A DNA stretch of 64,000 bases from Microbacterium binotii (GTDB taxonomy: Bacteria; Actinomycetota; Actinomycetes; Actinomycetales; Microbacteriaceae): the NCBI RefSeq assembly GCF_021398715.1, contig NZ_CP090347.1, positions 2,728,001 to 2,792,000 on the forward strand. Direction: 5' to 3'. The translations under genes and the position numbers were made by a program. The notes beneath the pieces are model-generated. The model was not told the DNA's origin, ran no database searches, and saw only the letters and a program-made list of their open reading frames with translations. Positions 1 to 9,064 of this stretch are shown one piece after another; position 1 is the stretch's first letter; each line of letters begins with the position of its first letter.

Positions 1-252
1 GGCACCGTCGCCTCGGTCGCCGACCAGGTCGAGGCGTTCGTGGCCGAGACGGACGTCGACGGCTTCCTCGTCGAGAACTGGTACGGGGGCATCGAGGGCT
101 ACACGGAGTTCACCGACCAGCTCATGCCGGAACTGCGCCGCCGAGGCCTTCTGCCCGAGACGCCCCGCACGGGCACGCTCCGCGAGATGCTGACCGACGC
201 CGACGGCCCGCGCCTTCCCGACTGGCACCCCGCGGCCCGCTACCGCCGCTGA
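1..252 (+). CDS. LLM-class flavin monooxygenase, C-terminal fragment
   Basis: The window opens inside this gene; the reading frame is open from base 1 to the TGA at 250-252, giving the last 83 residues. The tail (VDGFLVENWYGG, then LMPELRRRGLLPE and LPDWHPAARYRR) has the layout of the C-terminus of NtaA/SnaA/DszA-type FMNH2-dependent monooxygenases: a final barrel helix, the 'PELRRRG' segment and a short Arg-rich end. The same layout ends the complete homologue at 48627-49970, whose tail reads LPDTHPARR. Enzymes of this family oxidise sulfonates, sulfones or chelators with reduced flavin from a separate reductase. Substrate is unknown. The 5' part lies outside the window. Confidence 0.8.
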   Translation, partial: GTVASVADQVEAFVAETDVDGFLVENWYGGIEGYTEFTDQLMPELRRRGLLPETPRTGTLREMLTDADGPRLPDWHPAARYRR

Positions 253-309
253 CCCGGCCGGGATTTCCCGCCCGCTCGCTTCGACGGATGCCGGAGCTCT
301 CCGTGCCCC

Positions 310-720
310 TCAGGCGGGGCGGACGATGAGCGTGTGCCGGAGCGACTCGGCGCTGACCACGGGCGGCACGTGCTCGGGGAAGTCGGCCGCGTACTTCGCC
401 TCGTAGGCGGCGGAGACCGCATCCTGCACCGGGTCGTCGGCGGCCACGCGGGCGAACGTCACCGCGACCCGCGGGTCGTCGAGCGCCGCCACCGGATCCT
501 GCTCGGCACGCGCACCGTCGGCCAGGGTGAACGCCGCCGGACGCCCCGACTCGGCGCGGCGGAACCACGCCGTCCTGTCCCCGTACGCGGCGCGGACGTA
601 GGCGGCGTCACCGACGACGACGGCCCAGATCGGCGTGGCCACCGCGTTCCCGTCGCGGCGGGTCGTGACGACGGTCACCGTCGAGGTGGCAGCGAGGTGG
701 GCGAGCAGCGCATCCGTCAT
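310..720 (-). CDS. DUF2255-type / PPOX-like split-barrel protein
   Basis: This 136-residue protein has an early strand pattern (TVTVVTTRRDG, then PIWAVVVGD around residues 30-38 and YVRAAYGDRTAWF around 41-53) typical of DUF2255 and of pyridoxamine-phosphate-oxidase-like split barrels that bind flavin or F420. No catalytic residue can be assigned by eye. The ATG at 720 is chosen because a TAGGCT box lies exactly 6 nt upstream, consistent with a leaderless mRNA. It is a single-gene unit between the monooxygenase fragment and the sugar operon. The biochemical role is unknown. Confidence 0.7.
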   Translation of the reverse strand: MTDALLAHLAATSTVTVVTTRRDGNAVATPIWAVVVGDAAYVRAAYGDRTAWFRRAESGRPAAFTLADGARAEQDPVAALDDPRVAVTFARVAADDPVQDAVSAAYEAKYAADFPEHVPPVVSAESLRHTLIVRPA

Positions 721-726
721 GCCCCG

Positions 727-732
727 AGCCTA
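727..732 (-). promoter_or_regulatory. -10 box TAGGCT, leaderless type
   Basis: On the minus strand TAGGCT is followed by 6 nt and then the ATG at 720. This spacing places the start codon at the expected transcription start. No clear -35 element is visible. Confidence 0.45.
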
Positions 733-772
733 GGGCGTACCCAACCCCCGTCCGACGGATCGGCACGCCCGG

Positions 773-1762
773 TCAGGGCGCGGGCGGGCGGGCGACGAGC
801 ACCTCGCCTTCTCCTGCCACCGCCACCTCGCCCTCCGCGGCCGGGACGAGGAATACGCTCCCCGCCGGCGCGGACTCCCCGGCGATCTCGAGCGCGCCGC
901 GGGTCACCACGAGCACCGCGAAGCCCGCGGCGATACGCACCGCATCCGTCACGCGATGCCGCTCGAGCCGCACGAACGAGTCGGCCTCGGACGGGAACAC
1001 CGATTCGGGACGCGCCGCGAAGGGCGCATGCTGAACGAGCCGCGTGAGTTCGGCGGGCGCCCGGCGGTTCAGGTTCACGGCGTCGAGCGCTCGGGCGAAA
1101 CCGAGGCCGAGATGCCCGTCCCGGGCGCCGTCGAGCTCGAAGCCGCGCCACTCGAGCAGGATCGAGAGGTCCTCGGGCTGCTGCAGCTCCAGCAGCAGCA
1201 CCCCCTCACCGATCGCATGGAGCTCGCCGGGCGGGATCCACACCACATCGCCCGACTGCACCGGCACGGTGTGCAGGAGATCGAGCAGAGCCACCGTGTC
1301 CTGATTCTCGACGAGGTCGCGCAGCTCGCTGGCCGCGACGGGACGGCGCAGCCCGACGTGCACCCAACCGCCGCGGAGGATGTACCAGCCCTCGGCCTTG
1401 CCGTGCGCGTGGCCCAGCCGTTCGGCGGCGAACGCGTCGTCGGGGTGGGCGTGCACCGGCAGCCGCTGCCCGGCATCCAGCAGTTTCACGAGCAGCTGCG
1501 GGTCGGCACCCCACCGGGCGACGTGCGCCTCGCCGAGCCAGCGCACGGGATCGGCGGCGATCTCCTCGCGCAGCAGCGCGCCGCCGGGCAGCCGGCTCAG
1601 CCCGACCTCGCGTTCGCCGAACACGGTCGTGCACGAGGCGACCCAGTCCTCCGGCTCGTGACTTGCCGCGGGCGCCTCGCGACGGAAGTCGGTGATCTGC
1701 CGCCCGCCGCGGTAGAAGCGCCGAGCGGGCCGGTTCGACGGCAGCCGCACGATCATGCTCAT
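773..1762 (-). CDS. ManA-like class I mannose-6-phosphate isomerase family protein
   Basis: 329 residues from the ATG at 1762. Class I phosphomannose isomerase motifs are visible: HAHPDD (about 104-109), GKAEGWYIL (121-129) and IPPGELHAIGEG (176-187), which supply zinc ligands and active-site residues. A second cupin-like half follows, with strand-rich sequence ending in a GxVFLVPA turn. It is the last gene of the sugar operon, just downstream of the ADP-dependent kinase. The family interconverts aldose and ketose 6-phosphates, so it could feed phosphosugar to the kinase and aldolase. The start follows a 23-bp direct repeat; without that repeat the start would overlap the kinase stop as ATGA. 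Substrate unproven. Confidence 0.8.
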   Translation of the reverse strand: MSMIVRLPSNRPARRFYRGGRQITDFRREAPAASHEPEDWVASCTTVFGEREVGLSRLPGGALLREEIAADPVRWLGEAHVARWGADPQLLVKLLDAGQRLPVHAHPDDAFAAERLGHAHGKAEGWYILRGGWVHVGLRRPVAASELRDLVENQDTVALLDLLHTVPVQSGDVVWIPPGELHAIGEGVLLLELQQPEDLSILLEWRGFELDGARDGHLGLGFARALDAVNLNRRAPAELTRLVQHAPFAARPESVFPSEADSFVRLERHRVTDAVRIAAGFAVLVVTRGALEIAGESAPAGSVFLVPAAEGEVAVAGEGEVLVARPPAP

Positions 1763-1803
1763 GCCAGGAACCCGCCGACGTTCATGCCAGGAACCCGCCG
1801 ACG
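1759..1803. repeat. 23-bp tandem duplication at a gene junction
   Basis: The 22-mer beginning TCATGCCAGGAACCCGCCG occurs at 1759-1780 and again at 1782-1803, a 23-bp period. Copy two contains the kinase stop codon and copy one contains the ManA-like start. Each copy carries TCAT, i.e. ATGA on the coding strand, so the ancestral junction was probably a 4-bp stop/start overlap. Confidence 0.85.
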
Positions 1804-2951
1804 AACGTGTCGCCGAGGCCGATCGTGGTGGGGTGGGCGACGTCGACGCGGTACGCGGCGACGCCCACCGCACCGGGGACGAGGCGCTGCACCTCGGCCA
1901 CCACCCGTTCGCCGTCCGGATGCCGGTCGAACCCGGCCGTGGCCGCCATATCCTCCGCGGTGGCCGCGTCGCCGAGGCGGTAGCGGGTGGCCGCGAGCCG
2001 CACGGCGTTCTCGAGCGCGCCGCGGTGTCGGCCGGCCTCCGGCCCCGTCGCGATCGCCCAGTACCGCGTGTGCACGACGAGCGCGGGGGCGCCGATCAAC
2101 CCCTGGGCCGCGGCGAGCGCGGCGGCCACATCCGCGGCATCGGTCAGCGACACCGGGCGTCCGACGTACTCCTGCAGTTCGTCCTCGTTCATGCCGTGCA
2201 CGTCGATGACGTCGCCGAGGCGCGCACGGACGATGTCCGAGAATTCCCTGCGGTAGAAGCCCGCATCCTCGTAGTAGACGAGCGCATCGGCGGGCAGGCG
2301 CGTCATCGCCGCCCGCAGGTCGTCGAGCCGTGAGGACAGAAGCGCCTCGTCCTGCATGGTGTTGAACCCGGAGACCAGGAAGGCGCCGGCGTCGGCGAGC
2401 GCGTCGGCGAGCTCGGGCGCCAGCGCCATCTCGCGGTTGGGCGCGTCGTTCGCGAAGATGATCCGGTTCGGCGCCGGCGCGATCACCTCGCCGTCGACGA
2501 GGGCGACACGCGCGCCCGTGGGGTACTGCACGATGAGGTGCGGGTCGAGGGTGTCGCGGGTCGCCGAGCAGATGTAGGCGAGCTCGGGCGGCAGCAGACG
2601 CCGCACGTTGTCGTCGATGCTCACGAGGTGCTGCACGCTGGGGATGCCCAGCCGGGCGAGCGCGAGCCCCGCCCGCACGCCCGTGCCGCCCAGCGTAACG
2701 CGCGTCTCGAAGCGTTCGGCGAAGCGCGTCACGATGTCGGATGCGGCCACGAACCGCTCCCCGCCGCCGCCGGCGGCAAGGAAGCCGAGCACCGTCACGA
2801 CGAGCGCGCGCTCGTCGTCGATCGGCGCCGCGGTGGTCAGCTCGCCCCGGCGCACGCCGTACGCGCGCGCCAGCTGCTCGAGCACGGCCGCATCCCATCG
2901 AACTTCGTAGTCGACGGTGCCGCCGAGCCCCAGGACGAGCTTTCCCACCAC
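1782..2951 (-). CDS. ADP-dependent sugar kinase (ADP-glucokinase/phosphofructokinase family)
   Basis: 389 residues. The protein has the ribokinase-like layout of the ADP-dependent kinase family (PF04587): an N-terminal glycine-rich strand (LVLGLGGTVDYEV), NRIIFANDAPNREM in the middle, VSGFNTMQDE for the substrate domain, and the terminal GLGD (378-381) with the catalytic aspartate. The family, best known from archaea, phosphorylates glucose or fructose 6-phosphate with ADP as donor. The GTG start at 2951 has a good AGGAGG site 4 nt upstream. It is co-transcribed with an aldolase and a sugar ABC importer, so it likely makes the phosphorylated ketose that the aldolase splits. The exact substrate cannot be read from sequence. 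Confidence 0.82.
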   Translation of the reverse strand: MVGKLVLGLGGTVDYEVRWDAAVLEQLARAYGVRRGELTTAAPIDDERALVVTVLGFLAAGGGGERFVAASDIVTRFAERFETRVTLGGTGVRAGLALARLGIPSVQHLVSIDDNVRRLLPPELAYICSATRDTLDPHLIVQYPTGARVALVDGEVIAPAPNRIIFANDAPNREMALAPELADALADAGAFLVSGFNTMQDEALLSSRLDDLRAAMTRLPADALVYYEDAGFYRREFSDIVRARLGDVIDVHGMNEDELQEYVGRPVSLTDAADVAAALAAAQGLIGAPALVVHTRYWAIATGPEAGRHRGALENAVRLAATRYRLGDAATAEDMAATAGFDRHPDGERVVAEVQRLVPGAVGVAAYRVDVAHPTTIGLGDTFVGGFLA

Positions 2952-2983
2952 GGCGCCTCCTCGTGAATCCCGTGACCTGCCGG

Positions 2984-3847
2984 TCAGTACAGCGCGGCCT
3001 TGCCGGCCGCTCCGAACAGGTCGATCTTCTCTGCCGCGGTGACCTTCAGCGCCGCGATCGCGCCCGGCTGGATGGCGTTCGGCTCACGCAGCCGCTCGTC
3101 GGTACCGAGGATCTCGCGCATCTTGTTGTGGTACGAGACCTTGATGTCGCTGGAGATGTTGATCTTGTTCACGCCGAGCTCCACCGCGCGACGCAGCTCG
3201 GAGTCGGGGTTCGCCGATCCGCCGTGCAGCACGAGCGGGATGCCGACGGCCGCCTTGATCTCCTCGAGCAGATCGTGGCGCAGTTCGGGGTTCTTATCGG
3301 CCGGATACAGACCGTGCGAGGTGCCGATCGCGATCGCGAGGCTGTCGACGCCCGTCTCCTCGACGAAGCGCACCGCGTCCGCCACGTTCGTGTAGATGAT
3401 CTCCGCCGCGCCCGACTCGCCGTAGCTGTCGTTCGCGCCGATCGTGCCGAGCTCGCCCTCCACCTGGATGCCGACGGCGTGAGCGGCGTCGACGACCTTG
3501 CGCGTCAGCGCCACGTTCTCCTCGAACGGCAGGAGCGAGGCGTCGATCATGACCGAGGTGAACCCGGACTGGATGGCGACGATCATCTGCTCGTAGCTGC
3601 CGCCGTGATCCCAATGGATCGCGACGGGAACCGACGAGCGGTGGGCGCGGGCGTGCATGGCGGCGATCAGGTCGGTGGTGATGTGCGAGACCTCATCCGG
3701 GTGGATCGCGATGATCACCGGGGCCTGCTTCTCCTCGCTGATGTCCATGACGCCGTTGAACATCGCCCAGTCGCTGATGTTGAACGCGGGGATGGCGAAG
3801 TTGTGCTCGTTGGCGACGTCGAGGATGGACTTACCGGTGTACAGCAC
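2984..3847 (-). CDS. Class II ketose-bisphosphate aldolase
   Basis: 287 residues from a GTG at 3847, preceded by AAGGAGAA 6 nt upstream; the longer reading frame to 3892 has no better site. It is a zinc-dependent FbaA/GatY/KbaY-type TIM barrel: IHWDHGG (77-83) with catalytic Asp80 and zinc ligand His81, VEGELGTIG (129-137), GTSHGLYP with His178, and LVLHGGS with His208, ending in NINISSD phosphate-binding residues. The reaction is retro-aldol cleavage of a ketose 1-phosphate or 1,6-bisphosphate to dihydroxyacetone phosphate plus an aldehyde. It sits between the permeases and the ADP-dependent kinase. Whether it acts on tagatose, fructose or another sugar is open. Confidence 0.88.
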   Translation of the reverse strand: MLYTGKSILDVANEHNFAIPAFNISDWAMFNGVMDISEEKQAPVIIAIHPDEVSHITTDLIAAMHARAHRSSVPVAIHWDHGGSYEQMIVAIQSGFTSVMIDASLLPFEENVALTRKVVDAAHAVGIQVEGELGTIGANDSYGESGAAEIIYTNVADAVRFVEETGVDSLAIAIGTSHGLYPADKNPELRHDLLEEIKAAVGIPLVLHGGSANPDSELRRAVELGVNKINISSDIKVSYHNKMREILGTDERLREPNAIQPGAIAALKVTAAEKIDLFGAAGKAALY

Positions 3848-3908
3848 GATGGATTCTCCTTGAGTGGGATGGGTGACGGGACGTCGGGACAAACGGGAAG
3901 GGCGCGGG

Positions 3909-4754
3909 TCAGCTCTTGACCGAGCCGGCGGTCAGGCCGCTGATGAAGAACCGCTGCAGCACGAGGAAGAGGATCAGCACGGGGATCGAGCCGAGGATGC
4001 TCATCGCCATGATCTGGTTCCACTCGTAGGAGTGCTGGCCCATGAGCAACTGGATGCCGATCGGCACCGTGCGCATGTCGGTGGTGCGGGTCAGGGTCAG
4101 CGCGAACAGGTACTCGTTCCACGCGATCATGAACGTGTAGATGCCGACCGAGACGATGCCCGGCACCGAGATCGGCACCAGCACCCGCCAGAGCGCGGTG
4201 AACGAGCCCGCCCCGTCGACGCGCACGGCCTCGTCGAGCTCGCGCGGCAGGGTGTTGAAGTACCCGGTCATCATGATGATCGCGTAGGGCAGCGTGAACA
4301 CCATGTAGGTGAAGATGAGGCCCGGGTAGGTGTTGTAGAGGCCCAGGGCGACCATCAGACCGAAGTACGGGATCAGCAGCGTGATCGGCGGCACCGCCTG
4401 GACGCTGACGATCACGACGTTCAGCACCCGCTTGCCGCGGAAGTCGAAGCGGCTGAACGCGTACGCCGCCTGGATCGCGACCAGCAGCGTCAGGATCGTG
4501 ACGGCTCCGGCGACGATGTAGCTGTTCAGGAAGAACCGCATCGTCTCGGCGTTCGTGAAGATCTTCACGTACGCGTCGAACGAGAACGCATCCGTCACCA
4601 GCCGCGGCGGGCTCTCGAAGATCTGGGTGTTGGGCTTGAACGAGCTCGAGAGCATCCACAGCACGGGACCGGCGGCGAAGACGGCGCCCGCCACGAGGCC
4701 CACGAGCAGCAGCGTGCGCGCGAGACGGGTGCGCGAAGCAGTGGTCATCGACAT
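3909..4754 (-). CDS. Sugar ABC transporter permease, MalG type
   Basis: 281 residues with an N-terminal membrane segment (LLLVGLVAGAVFAAG) and about six helices in all. The EAA loop that docks on the ATPase is clear around residues 188-208 (EAVRVDGAGSFTALWRVLVP). It belongs to the CUT1 carbohydrate importer family. Its start ATG lies one base after the TGA of the partner permease, so translation is coupled. No ATPase gene is present in the operon, so a shared MsiK-like ATPase elsewhere is probable. Confidence 0.92.
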   Translation of the reverse strand: MSMTTASRTRLARTLLLVGLVAGAVFAAGPVLWMLSSSFKPNTQIFESPPRLVTDAFSFDAYVKIFTNAETMRFFLNSYIVAGAVTILTLLVAIQAAYAFSRFDFRGKRVLNVVIVSVQAVPPITLLIPYFGLMVALGLYNTYPGLIFTYMVFTLPYAIIMMTGYFNTLPRELDEAVRVDGAGSFTALWRVLVPISVPGIVSVGIYTFMIAWNEYLFALTLTRTTDMRTVPIGIQLLMGQHSYEWNQIMAMSILGSIPVLILFLVLQRFFISGLTAGSVKS

Positions 4755-4755
4755 G

Positions 4756-5685
4756 TCAGTCCCTCGCCTTCTGGTGGCGCACGTAGAACACGGCCAGCAC
4801 CATCGACATGAGCAGCACGAGGACGGCGGATGTGGCCGCCAGCGAGAAGTCGTACTTGGCGAAGGCGAGCTTGTAGGTGAACGTGCTGAGCATCTCGGTC
4901 ACATCGATCGGACCGCCGCCGGTGGTCATCCAGATGAGCGCGAACTGCTGCGAGGTCCAGATCAGATCCAGCAGCACCAGGCTGATGATGATCGGACGCA
5001 GCTGCGGCACCGTGACGTTCCAGAAGCGCTGCCAGGCGGTCGCGCCGTCGACGGTGGCCGCCTCGTAGAGATCCTGCGGGATGCCCTGCAGCCCCGCCAG
5101 GAGGCTGACCATGAAGAACGGGTAGCCCGCCCAGATGTTGATGAAGGTGACGGTGCCCAGCGCCAGTTGCGGCGAGGCGAGCCACTCGATGTTCGTGTTG
5201 AGCAGGAAGTTGATGACGCCGTTGGGGGCGAGCAGCATCCGCCACAGCACCGCGATGACGGCGGCGGTGAACAGCCACGGCAGAACGTAGAGGGCGCGGA
5301 AGATCGTGCGGGTGACGCCGCCGAGCAGGCGGCTGTTGAGCATCATCGCGAAGCCGAGACCGAGCACGAGGTGGGCGGCGACGCTGACGACGCTGAAGAA
5401 GATCGTGTTGCCCGTCGCCTTCCAGAAGCCCGGGTCGCCGAGGACCGTCAGATAGTTCTGGATGCCGACGAACTCCGGCGGGGGTCCGAGGATCGCGCTG
5501 TCCTGCAACGAGTAGCCGACGACCATGACGATCGGCACGACCATCAGGATGAACAGCAGGATGAGGGTGGGGGCGAGGAAGCCGTACGACTCCGTCGTGC
5601 GCCGCAACTGGCGACGCTTCTTGCCGGGCGGACGGCCGGTGACGAGTGTCTCCGTGTCCGGCGCGGTCAGCGTTCTGAGTGTCAT
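4756..5685 (-). CDS. Sugar ABC transporter permease, MalF/UgpA type
   Basis: 309 residues. A basic cytoplasmic N-terminus (PPGKKRRQLRRTTE) precedes about six membrane helices, the first at 34-57. The EAA loop is near residues 207-228 (EAATVDGATAWQRFWNVT). It forms the heterodimeric channel with the downstream MalG-type permease. The binding protein is encoded upstream and separated by a strong hairpin at 5708-5739. Confidence 0.92.
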   Translation of the reverse strand: MTLRTLTAPDTETLVTGRPPGKKRRQLRRTTESYGFLAPTLILLFILMVVPIVMVVGYSLQDSAILGPPPEFVGIQNYLTVLGDPGFWKATGNTIFFSVVSVAAHLVLGLGFAMMLNSRLLGGVTRTIFRALYVLPWLFTAAVIAVLWRMLLAPNGVINFLLNTNIEWLASPQLALGTVTFINIWAGYPFFMVSLLAGLQGIPQDLYEAATVDGATAWQRFWNVTVPQLRPIIISLVLLDLIWTSQQFALIWMTTGGGPIDVTEMLSTFTYKLAFAKYDFSLAATSAVLVLLMSMVLAVFYVRHQKARD

Positions 5686-5707
5686 GCTCGGTCAACTCCT
5701 GACGTAT

Positions 5708-5739
5708 CCGGGTGCCGCACCGCGCGGTGCGGCACCCGG
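5708..5739 (-). terminator. Intra-operon hairpin after the binding-protein gene
   Basis: A perfect 14-bp stem (CCGGGTGCCGCACC, loop GCGC, then its complement) lies between the solute-binding protein gene and the permeases, with no T-run after it. Such structures usually stabilise the upstream message or attenuate downstream transcription, giving excess binding protein. The role here is inferred. Confidence 0.7.
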
Positions 5740-5752
5740 TGGCGGAAAGGGA

Positions 5753-7048
5753 TCAGAACTCCGCCGTCCAGCTCTCCTGCGCCTTCTTCAGCGCGTCGGG
5801 GATGGACTGCTGTCCGTCGAGGGCGGACTGCAGCTGCTCGCCGAGCTGACGCATGAGGTCCTCGGCCACGGGGAGGCCGGTGAACTCGTTGGCCGGGTAG
5901 CCCGCCTTGTAGATCTCGAACGCGGTCTTGAACAGCTCGTCGTCGTTCACGAAGTCGGGCTCCGAGCCGGTGTTGCCGGGGAAGGCCTTGGCCATCGTCG
6001 ACAGCTTCGAGTTGGTGTCCTTGCTCATCAGGAACGCCACGAGCTTGGCCGCCGCATCCTTGTGCTGCGAGTTCTCGGCCACGCCGATGCCCCACGAGGC
6101 GTAGGGGATGCCGCGCTCACCCGTGAAACCGTCCTTGGCGGGGATCGCCGAGATCGAGAAGGTCAGGTCGGGGTTGTTCTCGCGGATGAGGTTGATGTGC
6201 GCGAGCGAGTCGATCATCATGCCGACCCGGCCGTTGGTGAACTCCTCGACTTTGTCCTGCTCCTTCATGGTGAAGCTGCCGGGGGCGATCACGCCCTCGT
6301 CCCACAGGTCGCCGATGTACTCGACGGCGCTCGTGACGTCGTCGTTGGTGAGGTCGGGCTGGCCGCCGTCGAGCATCGTGCCGCCCGAGGCCCAGACCCA
6401 TGACATGACGTCGTTCTGTACGCCGTTCGGTGCCTCGAGCGAGAGCGGCAGCACCCAGCCGTGCACGTCGCCGCCGAGAGCGGTGATCTTCTTGGCCGCA
6501 TCCTCGAACTCGGTGCGGGTGGAGGGCGGTGCGCTGACACCCGCCTGCGAGAGCAGGGCGTCGTTCGTGAACATCGGGTAGACGAAGTTGACGACGGGGA
6601 TCATGTAGGTCTTGTCGTCGACCTTGATCTGGGCGGCCAGCTCGCTCTCGTCGAAGCCGGCGTCCTTCAGCAGCGGACCCAGATCGGTGATGACGCCCTT
6701 GGATGCGAAATCGTTGACCCACGCCCCGTCGAGACCGACGACGTCGGGCATCGTGCCGGATGCCGCGCCGGCGAAGAGCTGTTCCTTCGTCGATGCGTAC
6801 GGGCCGCTCACGAGGTCGACCTTGATGCCGGGGTTGGCCTGTTCGAACTCGTCCATGAGGGCGCGGAACTCGCCGTCGGGGAGTTCCGGCTCCCACCACT
6901 GCGCGAATTCGATCGTGACGTCGCCGCCGCTGTCGCCCGAACCACTGCCGCCCGACGAGCAGCCCGTCAGAGCCAGAAGCGTGGTCGTCGCTGTCGCGAC
7001 ACCCATGAGCATGATTGCGGTACGGCGTCCTCGCCGGAATGCGGACAT
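5753..7048 (-). CDS. Extracellular sugar-binding lipoprotein of ABC importer
   Basis: 431 residues. A basic N-terminus and hydrophobic stretch end in the lipobox LALTGC with Cys30, followed by a Ser/Gly-rich linker, so it is a lipid-anchored binding protein. The mature part matches CUT1 family 1 binding proteins: TIEFAQWWEPE early, PDVVGLDGAWVND around 110, and a hinge region followed by FTNGRVGMMIDS. First gene of the operon, with AGGAGAG ahead of its ATG. It presents the unknown sugar to the two permeases. Confidence 0.92.
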   Translation of the reverse strand: MSAFRRGRRTAIMLMGVATATTTLLALTGCSSGGSGSGDSGGDVTIEFAQWWEPELPDGEFRALMDEFEQANPGIKVDLVSGPYASTKEQLFAGAASGTMPDVVGLDGAWVNDFASKGVITDLGPLLKDAGFDESELAAQIKVDDKTYMIPVVNFVYPMFTNDALLSQAGVSAPPSTRTEFEDAAKKITALGGDVHGWVLPLSLEAPNGVQNDVMSWVWASGGTMLDGGQPDLTNDDVTSAVEYIGDLWDEGVIAPGSFTMKEQDKVEEFTNGRVGMMIDSLAHINLIRENNPDLTFSISAIPAKDGFTGERGIPYASWGIGVAENSQHKDAAAKLVAFLMSKDTNSKLSTMAKAFPGNTGSEPDFVNDDELFKTAFEIYKAGYPANEFTGLPVAEDLMRQLGEQLQSALDGQQSIPDALKKAQESWTAEF

Positions 7049-7114
7049 GTCTCTCCTCTTCGAGATGGTGCGGCATTCCGCTCATTTCTGCAGCTTCATG
7101 CCTGTTTAAGCAAG

Positions 7115-7143
7115 ATTATGCAGCGCTCCCTGCATCCCGTCAA
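7115..7143 (-). promoter_or_regulatory. Promoter of the sugar operon
   Basis: On the minus strand TTGACG (7143-7138) and CATAAT (7120-7115) are separated by exactly 17 bp, a near-consensus vegetative promoter about 65 bp upstream of the binding-protein ATG. Confidence 0.65.
7118..7135. promoter_or_regulatory. Candidate operator ATGCAG-N6-CTGCAT
   Basis: A perfect 6-bp inverted repeat with a 6-bp spacer covers the -10 side and spacer of the sugar-operon promoter. The position is suited to repression, and the adjacent divergent DeoR-type regulator is the obvious candidate. Binding is inferred. Confidence 0.5.
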
Positions 7144-7278
7144 GACACGGATTGGTCACGAGAGCCCCTGAATCACGGGACTTCTCCGCCCCGCACGGCT
7201 GGACTCTCGGTCCAGAAGTTTGCGGCTGCTTGCGGTTGACTCCGCTGTTTTGTGCTGTCCTGTGCTAGATATGAGGCC

Positions 7279-8085
7279 ATGGACGCGCAGCGCAAAAGCA
7301 CCTCCCGCCGACTGCCCGCCGGACGCAAGGCGGATCTCGCCGCTTACGTGGAGGAGGTCGGGCAGGTCACCGTCGCCGACCTCTCCGCGCACTTCGGCGT
7401 CTCGATCGACACCATCCGCCGCGACCTGGACGAGCTCGATCGCCAGGGCGCGCTCGTGCGCACGCACGGCGGCGCAATGAGTGCGTCGGAGGGGCCGGGC
7501 CGCGATCGCGGGTTGGATGTGCGCCTGCGGATGCAGGTGCCGGAGAAGGAGAAGATCGGCAAGCTCGCCGCCGAGCTCGTCGACGACGGCGCGGTGCTCA
7601 TGATCAACGGCGGCACGACGGTTCTCGCCCTCGTCCGGGCGCTGCGCAACCACCGTGACCTCACGATCGCCACGAACAACCTCCGGATCCCCGCGGAGAT
7701 CCCGCCGAGCGTGTTCCGCGACCTCTACGTCTTCGGCGGGGCCGTGCGCACCATCACTCAGGCGACGACCGGCCCGGTGAGCCTCGCGATGACCTCGGCA
7801 GGACCGGACGTGGACATCCGCGCGGACATCGCCTTCGTCGCGGTGGGCGCCGTGGACGCATCCGGATACTCCGCATCCAACCTCGGCGATTCGACGATGA
7901 TGGCCGAGATGATCCAGCGCGCCGACCGCACGGCGATCCTCGCCGACTCCACCAAGCTCGGGCGCCGCCTGTTCGCACAGGTGACGGCCCTCGAGGGCGC
8001 CGATTACCTCATCACCGACGCTCCCCCGCCCGACGACCTCGCCGCGGCCCTCGCCGCCGCCGGCGTCACGGTCATCTGCGACTGA
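7279..8085 (+). CDS. DeoR/GlpR-family transcriptional regulator
   Basis: 268 residues from the ATG at 7279; a longer frame upstream lacks homology. The N-terminal winged helix (about 17-66) carries the family signature VSIDTIRRDLDELDRQG followed by LVRTHGGA. The C-terminal DeoRC sensor domain has INGGTTVLAL and the IGDS-like SNLGDSTMMAEMI, and senses a phosphorylated sugar in this family. Divergent from the sugar ABC/kinase/aldolase operon, with which it shares about 230 bp of intergenic DNA, so it probably represses that operon until a sugar phosphate accumulates. Confidence 0.9.
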   Translation: MDAQRKSTSRRLPAGRKADLAAYVEEVGQVTVADLSAHFGVSIDTIRRDLDELDRQGALVRTHGGAMSASEGPGRDRGLDVRLRMQVPEKEKIGKLAAELVDDGAVLMINGGTTVLALVRALRNHRDLTIATNNLRIPAEIPPSVFRDLYVFGGAVRTITQATTGPVSLAMTSAGPDVDIRADIAFVAVGAVDASGYSASNLGDSTMMAEMIQRADRTAILADSTKLGRRLFAQVTALEGADYLITDAPPPDDLAAALAAAGVTVICD

Positions 8086-8143
8086 GGAACACGCGAGCGT
8101 TCATCCCCCGACCTGCTGCCGGCGGATGCGACCAGCGACGGCC

Positions 8144-8827
<684 letters not shown>

Positions 8828-9051
8828 GTTCCCCCCAGGGTTCGACGCGGCCCCCACAGCCGCCGTCTCCAGATTATCCGGATCGTCGGCGGCCAGATCC
8901 CGATCGTCCGGTCGGAGAAAACGCCCCGCCTCGGAGGTTTCGGCCCGAATCCTCCGAGATTCGCGCGATTCTCCGAACCACGGATGCGGGAGGCGCCCGG
9001 GCAGGGAGCTTCCGGGGCGCGCAAGGGGTCATCGGGACCCCCGAACGGACT

Positions 9052-9057
9052 TATGCT
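9052..9057 (+). promoter_or_regulatory. -10 box TATGCT, leaderless type
   Basis: TATGCT ends 7 nt before the ATG at 9065. This supports that start over the ATG at 9053, which lies inside the box. Confidence 0.45.
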
Positions 9058-9064
9058 GAGCGCG

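Noticed and set aside
7236..7272. TTGACT...TAGATA as promoter of the DeoR gene
   Set aside because: The spacer is 24 bp and the hexamer lacks the final T of a -10 box.
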